Assembly: GCA_009602735.1 (NCBI GenBank)
Contig: WELA01007082.1
Location: 1-64,000 of the forward strand
Direction: 5' to 3'
Source: Mesotaenium endlicherianum
Taxonomy: Eukaryota; Streptophyta; Zygnematophyceae; Zygnematales; Mesotaeniaceae
DNA length: 64,000 nt
Part shown: piece after piece, positions 16,833 through 25,596 of the stretch
Layout of the letters: the number at the start of each line of letters is the position of its first letter
Numbering within the stretch: the stretch's first letter is position 1
The notes under the pieces: generated by a model
What the model was told of the DNA's origin: nothing
What the model saw: the letters and a program-made list of their open reading frames with translations, nothing else
Database searches by the model: none
Made by a program: the position numbers and the translations under genes

Positions 16833-19714
16833 CAATAACCCGCTTTGAGGTAGTCCGCAAAAGTCTCGTCAGCGTCGCGGAGCGCAACTGACTGTAACCA
16901 ATATCGGAATTGTTTTGGTTTTGATAAGACTACTGAATCCTTGCTATAAAATTTGAGTATCCGTTGAACGTGAATGTCGTCTTTTTTCTTCTTTGACGAT
17001 GGCATAAGGGCCTCCAAGTATTCTTCAAGATTCCCATTCCTATACACGCTGCTGCTCAAAGTTTTTGAAGAATATTCAAAGTGCAAAGCATAATAATTGC
17101 CAGCATCCAATATTTTAAAAAGCTGGAATTTTTTCTCGTCGGTCTTATAGACACTGTTGAGTGTTTTTTCAAAAACCTTCGCATAGCTTTTTAGTTGAGG
17201 CTCACTAACCGCTTGATTGAGTTTTTCCTTTTCAGCACCTAACTGGTAATTCAGCACATCGGAAATAATGATTTCTTCCGCTGGAGACAATTTTATTTGC
17301 ACATCTTCTTCAGGATAGGGCATTCTCATCAAATCTTCTTTGAGCAATGCTGTGGCACGGTTGACCAACAGCTGGCTACTCGTACAAGCGATATAGAACC
17401 GAAGAAGATCATTTTTCTCCTTTAGATAGTCGTATAGCTTGACAAGTTGATCTTTGTATTTTTTTGGGGTGTGAATACCTATAATTTTCGCTCTGAATAC
17501 AAGATACTTCTCATGAAACTGAACAAACAAATTTTTCTGGCCAATGTTTGCCTTCATAAGTATGTGAGGTGGGGAATATATTTTTTCATCCTTTAGTCTG
17601 TGAAACTTTTTAACCGGACAAGGGTGAACTTGTTTCCAATCGATTCCAGTCTCATTAAACGCCTCGGTAGGGAGATAATCTTTCCCCGTAATAAAATCGG
17701 ATGTTATGCGACCAGTACCTTCTTGAAAACCTTCACCGACAACCCATCCATCTTTCTCCTTTTCATTGAGGAAAGCTTCAAGAGACCGAACATCCGATAG
17801 CCGTTCGATAAATGAGGCAATACGCCCACCACCTATAAGGTTGGCTTTCCACACAAATGGGTCATCTAAAATCTTCCTCTTGGGTATCGAATGAAAATCA
17901 TAATGGTCTAATTCTAAGAATATTTTTTTAGAATTAGGAATCGTGTCTTTTACCGTTACGTGTAACACGGGGTTTTCATCAGGTACAGAATTTTGAACGA
18001 ACACCGCAGCGGTCGCTACATTCGCGCTTTCCCACAGGACGCTACCAAGTCTTGTGAAGTCAATAACCTGTAGCAGGTTACGCTTTGAAAATAGCTCAGT
18101 GATGAAACTATTATCATCCTGATATAAAAGTGGTGCTGATGGCTGAATGAGGCAAAGCAATCCATCTGATTTTAAAAGATGGATTGCCTCGGCCAGGAAC
18201 ATCAAGGCGATATTGTGGTCGGGCACTTTTAGTGCTGGCTCATAATTATACTCCTGCTTTAGCAGGGCTTTATATTTACCATTACTAAGGCCATCTGGCG
18301 GATTAAACGGCGGGTTGCCAATAACCAGCGAAAAGTCCTTGGGCGGACTTGAGACTAAAAAGTCAAAAAAATCTTTCTCGATAACATTGCTCTCATTCAG
18401 ATTCTGAAACCGGAGTTTTGTCCAGATTGTCTTGGGATCTAATTCGTCAAGCAGGGCCAAAGCGAGGCTAAATATAGCCAGTCGCACAGCATCGCCTTGG
18501 ACATCAATTCCGTAGATGGACTTGACCAGGAGCGATTGAAGCGTAGCTTGGTCAGGGCGTTCCAAATTACCGGTTTGGCGCCAGCGTTGATAGCGCCACC
18601 ATTGGATAATGCGCTTGTAAGCCTTGACGAGGAATATTCCCGACCCACAACTAACGTCAATTATTTTAAAGTTCTCTTGAGGTTTTTGTAAAGGCATGCA
18701 CTCGTCAATCAGGGTGCTTGCGATCATGTCGGGGGTATAGACAGTATCCTTCTTGCCTTTGCCCAGCAATTCCTCGTATACAGAGCTTATCAGTTCAACC
18801 GGCAAGTGAGAGAAAGAATAAAGACGCCAAAGAACAAATTGCCCATCCTTACTATTGCCATCGAGATAATCCGCAAGCTTCTTTACTTTGGCTTTTTGGA
18901 TGGCATTTCTTTCCTGCTTCTCATCGTCTTTATCCCATTCAAATACCTTGCCGTTGAAATTTTGCGCAAGTTTATCCAGCAAGGCTAATAGTTGACCATT
19001 CCTGATAACCTCGCAAAAATTATTGCTGTTGAAATGGTTCTTAAAAAATGTCTTTGCAAAATAGCCGTTTGCATTTTCCTCATCCCTTTCTTCCAGATAT
19101 TTGATGAGGAGGCATTGCACCAGCAGTTTTAATGCAACATGTGAATTCAGGTCGGAAATTGATTGAAAATCCTCATAGACTTTCTTAAGCCCTTCAATAA
19201 GGTCTTTATATGCAGACGTGGCAAACTGAAATTTGTTGCGATTCTTTTCTTCTTCCCAAAAAATACCGCTATCAAAATCCTTTGCGGAAAACTGCTTGAA
19301 TATTTGCCCTGCAAGTGTGATTGTCTCGATAGGTGTTGAAACAGGAACTTCATCCCTCAGTTTTACTTTCTCGCGTGCGTCAAAAATCCTGACCTGGCTC
19401 TTCTCTACAAAAATGAACATCGGAATGTAGCAGCCGCTCCAAACCTTGATATGTATGTCGGCCTCTTTGCCGCTGAGGCTGCCGGCAGTATTATCGTAGA
19501 TGTAGACTTGCGGAACGGCTTCCCTGCCATCATCGAAGTAACGGAAATAGACCGCATCTGCCTGGAACTCTTTGGCTGTTTCCAAGGCGAACATTTCCTG
19601 CGGCGTCAACTTGCCATTTTGGGAGTCTGCAATAAGCACAACCCCACTCTCATTACCTTTCTTAAAGGTAAAGTCTAATGAGGCAATGTTGTCTTTAAAT
19701 ATTGTTTGTGCCAT
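16832..19714 (-). CDS. Large N6-adenine DNA methyltransferase (restriction-modification)
   Basis: A 960-residue protein. Motif I is IIDVSCGSGIF near residue 353 and the catalytic motif is GNPPF near 467, both typical of N6-adenine methyltransferases. The first 330 residues are a helical region ending in YTPDMIASTLIDE, the usual lead-in to the methyltransferase fold. The last 400 residues should hold target recognition. I see no clear nuclease motif in the N-terminus, and a separate PD-(D/E)XK gene follows, so this looks like the modification subunit of a two-gene system rather than a fused type IIG enzyme. The ATG at 19714 is the first good start. Confidence 0.88.
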   Translation of the reverse strand: MAQTIFKDNIASLDFTFKKGNESGVVLIADSQNGKLTPQEMFALETAKEFQADAVYFRYFDDGREAVPQVYIYDNTAGSLSGKEADIHIKVWSGCYIPMFIFVEKSQVRIFDAREKVKLRDEVPVSTPIETITLAGQIFKQFSAKDFDSGIFWEEEKNRNKFQFATSAYKDLIEGLKKVYEDFQSISDLNSHVALKLLVQCLLIKYLEERDEENANGYFAKTFFKNHFNSNNFCEVIRNGQLLALLDKLAQNFNGKVFEWDKDDEKQERNAIQKAKVKKLADYLDGNSKDGQFVLWRLYSFSHLPVELISSVYEELLGKGKKDTVYTPDMIASTLIDECMPLQKPQENFKIIDVSCGSGIFLVKAYKRIIQWWRYQRWRQTGNLERPDQATLQSLLVKSIYGIDVQGDAVRLAIFSLALALLDELDPKTIWTKLRFQNLNESNVIEKDFFDFLVSSPPKDFSLVIGNPPFNPPDGLSNGKYKALLKQEYNYEPALKVPDHNIALMFLAEAIHLLKSDGLLCLIQPSAPLLYQDDNSFITELFSKRNLLQVIDFTRLGSVLWESANVATAAVFVQNSVPDENPVLHVTVKDTIPNSKKIFLELDHYDFHSIPKRKILDDPFVWKANLIGGGRIASFIERLSDVRSLEAFLNEKEKDGWVVGEGFQEGTGRITSDFITGKDYLPTEAFNETGIDWKQVHPCPVKKFHRLKDEKIYSPPHILMKANIGQKNLFVQFHEKYLVFRAKIIGIHTPKKYKDQLVKLYDYLKEKNDLLRFYIACTSSQLLVNRATALLKEDLMRMPYPEEDVQIKLSPAEEIIISDVLNYQLGAEKEKLNQAVSEPQLKSYAKVFEKTLNSVYKTDEKKFQLFKILDAGNYYALHFEYSSKTLSSSVYRNGNLEEYLEALMPSSKKKKDDIHVQRILKFYSKDSVVLSKPKQFRYWLQSVALRDADETFADYLKAGY

Positions 19715-19799
19715 TTACTTGCTTATATCCCGCTTTTACTACAGGGTAAAAATATATTTTATGCCTTAAGAAGCCGCTTTTTGAGACTCTATTTTGCTG

Positions 19800-20624
19800 T
19801 CATTTATTGATTTTTTTGGAAATAGTCCTTATCTCTGCCTTTATACCTTTTATCTCTTCAAAAACCGTCTGAATACTACAGTCTTCAACCACAGGCACGC
19901 TTTCACTGACATAACACTTATATTTCCATATTTCGATAATATCACCAACCGGCAGCGTATAAGGTGCATACACTGCATTAAGGGATTGCAAAGTTACACT
20001 CCTGTCATTGACGATATTATTTTCAAGCTCTTTAAATACTATTCCTTCTGATGCCGTCACGACTATACAGAGTTCTCCAGTCTTTATGGCTTTCCAATCG
20101 TCCATATACTCGCCCACGACCAATGCGCCATCAGGTATGGGTAACATAGAATCGCCCTGAAGGGCAAACATGCGGTATTTTCTTCCACGAGGCAGATTAG
20201 GCAAGGCGACTGTCGGTAAGCCCGAAATAAAGTCAGGATCTGCATAGCCTGACAAATATCCAGCCCTGGCCTTTACAGGCACATATTCGATTAGTTCTTT
20301 ATTCTCATTCGTGACAGTCGTTACAACGACCCTTAAATCCGCACCGGTTAATTTTCCGTCTTCAAGCTCTTTTAACTTCGGGTCTGGCAGTTTAGCAAGA
20401 TCAAGTTTCAGGAGGGCGTCGATAGATATTGAAAAGTATTGCGAAAGGCTTTCCAAATCTTTCAGAGCAGGATTCTTCGTATGATTGATTTCATAGGCGG
20501 CAACCTTGGCACGGGTCATCTTCAGACAGGAAGACAATTGCTCCTGGCTCAATCTCTTTCTTTCCCTTAAGAATTTTATGTTGGTTGCAAAATACAAATG
20601 AATGATTGTTACTTTTTGTATCAA
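19800..20624 (-). CDS. LexA/CI-like repressor with HTH and S24 peptidase domain
   Basis: About 265-274 residues. An N-terminal XRE helix-turn-helix (FLRERKRLSQEQLSSCLKMT, then VAAYEINH) is joined to a C-terminal S24 autoprotease-like domain. The latter has GDSM (candidate Ser nucleophile) and, about 40 residues on, VFKELE (candidate Lys), as in LexA and phage CI repressors. No ATG precedes the HTH; the start must be TTG, either at 20624 or at 20597. A palindrome at 20631-20647 just upstream suggests autorepression. It lies 85 bases upstream of the methyltransferase on the same strand and probably controls that island. Confidence 0.82.
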   Translation of the reverse strand: MIQKVTIIHLYFATNIKFLRERKRLSQEQLSSCLKMTRAKVAAYEINHTKNPALKDLESLSQYFSISIDALLKLDLAKLPDPKLKELEDGKLTGADLRVVVTTVTNENKELIEYVPVKARAGYLSGYADPDFISGLPTVALPNLPRGRKYRMFALQGDSMLPIPDGALVVGEYMDDWKAIKTGELCIVVTASEGIVFKELENNIVNDRSVTLQSLNAVYAPYTLPVGDIIEIWKYKCYVSESVPVVEDCSIQTVFEEIKGIKAEIRTISKKINK

Positions 20625-20630
20625 AAACGA

Positions 20631-20647
20631 TGTTACCTAGAGTAACA
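20631..20647. promoter_or_regulatory. Palindromic operator upstream of the repressor
   Basis: TGTTAC-ctaga-GTAACA is a perfect 6-bp inverted repeat with a 5-base centre. A further half-site TGTTAC lies at 20608-20613. This spacing and symmetry fit binding by a dimeric XRE/S24 repressor to its own promoter. Because the operator sits here, a translation start at 20597 rather than 20624 would leave more room for the promoter. Confidence 0.55.
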
Positions 20648-20728
20648 AATTTAAGTTAACTTTTAAAATTATCCAAATAACTATATTGGTGAACTATAAG
20701 GATTTATTTGGAGAATCGTAAGCTTAAA

Positions 20729-20755
20729 GCGCCTCTATATATGGCGCCCTTTTTT
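20729..20755 (+). terminator. Possible plus-strand hairpin terminator
   Basis: GCGCC at 20729-20733 pairs with GGCGC at 20743-20747 around an AT loop, followed by CC and six T. The stem is short. No plus-strand gene ends here, so its role is unclear; it may isolate the repressor operator from read-through. Confidence 0.35.
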
Positions 20756-20775
20756 GTTGATTGAACTGCAAATAC

Positions 20776-20805
20776 AAAAGTCCAGTGTAGAAACACCGGA
20801 CTTTT
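20776..20805 (-). terminator. Terminator of the fructan-utilization operon
   Basis: AAAAGTCC-a-GTGT pairs with ACAC-c-GGACTTTT around an AGAA loop, one mismatch in a 13-bp stem. The A and T flanks allow termination in both directions. It lies about 80 bases after the end of the last operon gene, the GH32-like lipoprotein. Confidence 0.7.
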
Positions 20806-20882
20806 TCGCTTGCTATTGTAAAACAACCCATACCAACGCTCATATGAGAGCATCATATGATGTTTCAACAAGTCGTTTGCTG

Positions 20883-22529
20883 TTATTGATAATTCTCTGA
20901 AATGTTTTTGAAGTCGACATGACTATTATCTACGAATATGCCCCAATTCGTTCCCACCGCTTTGTAGATACGGCAGCTTAATGCTACTGTGTTGTTCAGA
21001 TACACTACCACTACTGAGTTCTCGAACACGATTTGCACATTCATATCCGTATTCGGCGTCATGGTAAATGGAACATCATTATCCGCGATCGTTGTGGTAG
21101 TAAGTGAGCTACGGTTTGTTTTATCGAAACTGAACCGGTTCTGGCTTGGCACAAATCGAAGACTATAAAAATTATTGTACCCATCACAAGCTCCAATCAT
21201 GAATCCAAAGTCCTTATTGCAACTCGCATAATTCACCGTTGCGTTGATCTTATAGCGATCATGCAGAATGGGCTGGTATATGACATTCGATACATTAAAA
21301 TTAGTATCGCTTAACAGCCGGTACGATCCTGCGCCTAGTGCAGTAACCCTACCCCAGGTGCTGTTGATTACCAGTGTATCAGTGTTCAGCTCCAGCCAGT
21401 TTTTCAACGTATGTGGAATAGCCACGGCCAGATCGCCATTGGGCAAGGGATATATTTTGTGCATCACAATATTTCCACCCCATACCCAAGCACCTGAATC
21501 GCTGTTATTGGTCAACGTATTAGTCCAGCCGAATACATAACGATCATTATATTGGTTAAGGGCCGTTCTACCGGCAAAAAAACCATTACCATCAAAACGA
21601 TCCGAACCGTTTGGTAATGACCAGGGGCCATACAAAGAAGTGCTCTTGCGATAATGTACATATTTGGTCTTGGGGTCACTTACACTCTGGTCGGAAAACA
21701 TCAGGTAATAATAGCCTCCCATTTTAAATACTTCGGAACATTCCATATTGAAGAAATTGGAGTTGTCTCCATCGTAGAAAACACCCCGATAGGTCCAGTT
21801 CATCAGATCGGTTGAAGTATATTGAGCCAATACTCCCTTCCAGATTCCGCTCTGATTTTTTCGTGCTGTGATCAACATTAACCATTGGTTATTTACACTG
21901 TCGCGGGTTACGAACGGATCTCTCCAGTTATCATTTTCGTCGAAACCGATTCCGATGGGTGTAGTAATATTTACGAAATTGGTGTTTTTAGTAAACCCAA
22001 TGACAGGGTTGGTAGAAGTTGCCAGCATCACAGCCTCCCGCTTTACACCATTATTACAGGAAAGATTGTCTGAATTATGTCCTGTATAGAAAAAGTAATA
22101 AGTACCTCCGCTTTGCACTACACTCCCTGCCCCTACTGCATTATCCTGGTCACAGGCATTCAGGCTGGAAGGAATGATCTCTCCAATATCTGTATAATTA
22201 TGAAAATCGTTACTCATGAATCCATAAAACGGATGACGCGGGCCCGTTGAACTCCATACGTTCTTAAGATAATATAATTTGAAATTCCCTGCTGCAGCAT
22301 CATAAAAGGGGGCAATGTCTCCTGCCCTTGCGTCGTCATTATTGTGCATGCGGTACATCATATAATTCGTTTGTTCCGGGCGTGCAGTACATTGTAAACC
22401 AGTAGTGGTGCTGGCTACAGCGTTACGCACTACTTCATTGGGCTTGGTGAGGCCTTCTTTTCGTGAGCAGCGTGTGAGTGTGAACAGAAGGATCGCGCTC
22501 ACACTGCAATAAACAAGGAAATGCTTCAT
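20883..22529 (-). CDS. GH32-like lipoprotein (predicted fructan-acting), copy 1
   Basis: A 548-residue lipoprotein with a lipobox around Cys21 (LTRCS). The rest resembles a GH32 five-bladed propeller followed by a beta-sandwich. Three acidic sites of the GH-J fold can be placed: Asp in GDIAPFY near residue 70, the RDP motif in NWRDPFV near 205, and Glu in NMECSEVF near 263. The first site departs from the classical WMNDPNG motif, so substrate or linkage may differ. It overlaps the next operon gene by 4 bases and ends the operon. A surface enzyme acting on fructan is inferred from context. Confidence 0.75.
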   Translation of the reverse strand: MKHFLVYCSVSAILLFTLTRCSRKEGLTKPNEVVRNAVASTTTGLQCTARPEQTNYMMYRMHNNDDARAGDIAPFYDAAAGNFKLYYLKNVWSSTGPRHPFYGFMSNDFHNYTDIGEIIPSSLNACDQDNAVGAGSVVQSGGTYYFFYTGHNSDNLSCNNGVKREAVMLATSTNPVIGFTKNTNFVNITTPIGIGFDENDNWRDPFVTRDSVNNQWLMLITARKNQSGIWKGVLAQYTSTDLMNWTYRGVFYDGDNSNFFNMECSEVFKMGGYYYLMFSDQSVSDPKTKYVHYRKSTSLYGPWSLPNGSDRFDGNGFFAGRTALNQYNDRYVFGWTNTLTNNSDSGAWVWGGNIVMHKIYPLPNGDLAVAIPHTLKNWLELNTDTLVINSTWGRVTALGAGSYRLLSDTNFNVSNVIYQPILHDRYKINATVNYASCNKDFGFMIGACDGYNNFYSLRFVPSQNRFSFDKTNRSSLTTTTIADNDVPFTMTPNTDMNVQIVFENSVVVVYLNNTVALSCRIYKAVGTNWGIFVDNSHVDFKNISENYQ

Positions 22530-24019
22530 GGTTTTGTATTTGGTGATGAATGAATAGAAGTCAATACCCAGGCCGTGCCACGCATCAATTCCGCAACACC
22601 GCCTTCTGAGAACAACTCAATGCCCTTTTGCTCCTCACCGGGATAGGTCAGCACACTCATCACACGCTCACCGTCATTGGCAAATACTTCAACAGATGAC
22701 TGGTCTACGAATATGTGCAATCGTAATTCTCCACCCGATAATAACAGCGGAGCCTGCATCGTTACAGCAAATGGCCGGTAAAAAAGACTATCATTTACGG
22801 CATCCGTACAATGGGTTCGGTCGATGTACAATTGCTTTTTTTGTATATCATACCCGATCACTAATTTCCTGTTGTCTCCAACCAGTAAATGCAAACCTGC
22901 TTTCATTGATTGCTTCAGGTGAAGTGTACATTCCAATTCATAAGTATTGCGTTCAGGCTGGAATCCGGATAGCGGTTGAACACCTGAGCATCTTTGATGA
23001 GGCAATAATGTCGGTTCTCTTCTGAGTGTTTTTAGTTCGTCAACCGGATGCTGTACCAGGCGGATACCATCCGGAAAGGTTTTCAGGCTGATCGTGCGTG
23101 GGATCGACTCAAAACCTTTTCCCCATGAGGAAGGCACGTAACGTGCATAGGACCAGTTACTCATCCATCCTAACCATACGGTTCTTTCATCCAATGCACC
23201 ATCCTCGTTCCTCCAGCTGCGGGCTGCATAAAAATCAGTACCATAATCTGCCCAATGCACATCATTCGAATCAGCAATGAACTGCCTTCCATCAAACCGA
23301 CCTAAAAAATATTGCATACGATTAGGCCCCTGTCCGATGCTCAACACCCATTTCTTCTTTGTGCTATCACCATCTACCGGCAATTGAAAGAGATCCGGCA
23401 CTTCCCAGTCATTGGTATAGCTGCCAGCAGGACCGAAATCGCTCAAATGCTCCCAGTGTTTAAGATCAACAGAACGGTAAAAACTCACCTGGTGTAAATG
23501 TGGTCTTGCTGCCGCCATTATCCAACTTGCAGAAGGCGTATGCCAAAAGACCTGCGGATCACGAAAAGAATTGCTTTTTATATCCAGCACCGGGTTGCCC
23601 GGATAAAACTGAAAACTTTGACCATCATTACTACTATATGATAGCGCCTGCGCCTCAGGTTGATCATCTGTAGTGTGCATAGTATATACAGCTACCAGAC
23701 TCTTCTTTCCGAAACCTGCCGTATTTGCGTGGTCCACGACCATCGATCCGGAAAAATAATGAAAGCCATCAGGGCCCTGCATGGGATAAGGCAATTCCTT
23801 CCAATGTACCAGATCGTTGCTTACTGCATGCCCCCACCAGAACAGGTGGTATTGTTTCTTGTAATAGATCAATCCATCGGGGTCTCCTACCCAGCCCTTA
23901 GCCGGACTGAAATGGAACTGTGGACGATACTTCTCATTATACTGTGCCCTTATCCCTGTATTAATCATACACAGCAGCCACCCTATCAATATCCATTGTT
24001 TAAATTTCATATTCATCAT
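22526..24019 (-). CDS. GH32 beta-fructosidase (levanase/inulinase type)
   Basis: A 497-residue secreted enzyme with a signal peptide (MKFKQWILIGWLLCMINTGIRA). GH32 motifs are clear: FHFSPAKGWVGDPDG (nucleophile Asp near residue 48, with Gly and Asp replacing the two Asn of NDPNG), SFRDPQVFW (near 153) and DWEVPDLF (acid/base Glu near 204). The C-terminal sandwich has HIFVDQSSVEVFAND. It would release fructose from fructans or sucrose in the periplasm or outside. The coding start overlaps nothing; the end overlaps the next lipoprotein gene by 4 bases. This is the anchor for assigning the locus to fructan. Confidence 0.92.
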   Translation of the reverse strand: MMNMKFKQWILIGWLLCMINTGIRAQYNEKYRPQFHFSPAKGWVGDPDGLIYYKKQYHLFWWGHAVSNDLVHWKELPYPMQGPDGFHYFSGSMVVDHANTAGFGKKSLVAVYTMHTTDDQPEAQALSYSSNDGQSFQFYPGNPVLDIKSNSFRDPQVFWHTPSASWIMAAARPHLHQVSFYRSVDLKHWEHLSDFGPAGSYTNDWEVPDLFQLPVDGDSTKKKWVLSIGQGPNRMQYFLGRFDGRQFIADSNDVHWADYGTDFYAARSWRNEDGALDERTVWLGWMSNWSYARYVPSSWGKGFESIPRTISLKTFPDGIRLVQHPVDELKTLRREPTLLPHQRCSGVQPLSGFQPERNTYELECTLHLKQSMKAGLHLLVGDNRKLVIGYDIQKKQLYIDRTHCTDAVNDSLFYRPFAVTMQAPLLLSGGELRLHIFVDQSSVEVFANDGERVMSVLTYPGEEQKGIELFSEGGVAELMRGTAWVLTSIHSSPNTKP

Positions 24020-24030
24020 TTTGAATTCAA

Positions 24031-25578
24031 TTACCAGCCTTTAACTGCCAGTTCTTTTATTTTCACTGTTCCATTCTTCGCATACAATCCCCATAAATTA
24101 TGATTAGCACTGTACACCCTTGTTGTCAATGCGGTCTGGTCATTGATATACAGAACACATACGGAGCCATCAATAACCAGCTTGATTTTGTATTCTTTAC
24201 CGGGCGCCAGATTAAAAGGTAATTGTGCATCAACTCGGGGCTTCGGGTTGGTAACTTCCTCTCCGGCAATCAATCCATCAATTGTACTGAGACGCAAGCG
24301 GTAAAAATTAGTATTCTGCAACTGCGGGTCCATCCCTAATACAAAACCTGTTTCAGCACCAGCACTGACATCAGTAATTGTAGCGGTAATCATGCGTTTC
24401 CCCTCAATGCGGTCGAACAGTATATAAGAAGCATTTGTGGTATTAGGAAATGCAACGGTATTTCCATCTAAAGAAACCTGCTGCGGTCTCAGTTTAACTG
24501 TCAGTGGCAATTGAGTGGAAAAAATATTCTCGGCCGATGAAGGCATGCTTACATTGAGTGTGCCATCAGCGTTTTTCGTCAACCGGTGCGTAACGAGGTT
24601 ACCTCCAAAATCCCGGTTACCCATATCAGTGAACCCACTTTTCGTAGGGCACCACCCGAACAGGTATTGATTGGTTCCATCTGATGCAATTTTTGATGCA
24701 TACATATAAGCTCCATCCAGTTGATCCTGTACCGGTGTGGTCCACGGTCCAGATGAAGAGGAGGCGATTCGATACCGCGTAGTATTAGTGGCGGAATTCT
24801 CGGAAAACAGCAGGTACCAGTAACTTCCCCATTTAAACAACTGAGGGGTTTCCGGCACCTTGTAAAGACTCGTTGTATATAGAGGATCCTTTAACTGCCA
24901 GTTACCTTTTATCGGGTCGGTGCAGGTGTAAAGCATCACGGCAGCCTGGTTGTCTTTTTGTCCAGCCACCAACATCCAGTATTCGTTCTTTTCAGTATTG
25001 TAAAAAATATAGGGATCCCTGAACTCCCAGAAATTATATCCGTTTGTAGTTTCCGGCTTCATCAGAAAACTGGGATTTTTTTGCCAGTTGTTCAGGTCTT
25101 TGCTCGTTGCCATGAGTATATTATCGCGGTACTTGCCCCCACTACCATTGAAGTTGGGATTGAAGCCTGAATAATAAGCGCAATAGGTATCACCCACTTT
25201 TACAATTGACCCGGTTCCCAGTGCAAGATCATAGTCGGTAGCACTTCCATACGGAATCATCACACCATTATAATTATACTCGGTCAGGTTCTTCGTCGTG
25301 AACTTATTCCAGGGGTGAAAACCGGCCGCCCCGTTACGGGCATCATGCAGGTAAAACAAATGGAAGCTGTCATTCGCATAATAGGGCATAACATCACCCA
25401 CAAATCCGGCAGGTAGATAATATGGGTTGCTACCGCCAAACCATTTAGCTGGCGCTGATGGATAAAGGTCTGTCTTGTTGTTCACATCGGCAGTTGCTAT
25501 GGGCGTGATGTCATTCTTTTTGCATCCGCTCATTAAAAAACATCCTGCTAAAAGAGCCTGTGCTATTTGCTTGATCAT
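24031..25578 (-). CDS. GH32-like lipoprotein (predicted fructan-acting), copy 2
   Basis: A 515-residue lipoprotein (lipobox LMSGC near residue 19) related to the 548-residue protein at 20883-22529. The same three sites are seen: Asp in GDVMPYY near residue 62, EFRDPYIF near 187, and Glu in PETPQLF near 242. A beta-sandwich ends the protein. Keeping all three acidic residues suggests it is an enzyme, not only a binding protein. It sits between the DUF4960 binding protein and the classical GH32, 11 bases from the latter. Endo- against exo-action cannot be told. Confidence 0.75.
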   Translation of the reverse strand: MIKQIAQALLAGCFLMSGCKKNDITPIATADVNNKTDLYPSAPAKWFGGSNPYYLPAGFVGDVMPYYANDSFHLFYLHDARNGAAGFHPWNKFTTKNLTEYNYNGVMIPYGSATDYDLALGTGSIVKVGDTYCAYYSGFNPNFNGSGGKYRDNILMATSKDLNNWQKNPSFLMKPETTNGYNFWEFRDPYIFYNTEKNEYWMLVAGQKDNQAAVMLYTCTDPIKGNWQLKDPLYTTSLYKVPETPQLFKWGSYWYLLFSENSATNTTRYRIASSSSGPWTTPVQDQLDGAYMYASKIASDGTNQYLFGWCPTKSGFTDMGNRDFGGNLVTHRLTKNADGTLNVSMPSSAENIFSTQLPLTVKLRPQQVSLDGNTVAFPNTTNASYILFDRIEGKRMITATITDVSAGAETGFVLGMDPQLQNTNFYRLRLSTIDGLIAGEEVTNPKPRVDAQLPFNLAPGKEYKIKLVIDGSVCVLYINDQTALTTRVYSANHNLWGLYAKNGTVKIKELAVKGW

Positions 25579-25596
25579 AAGATTTTTTAAAATGAT

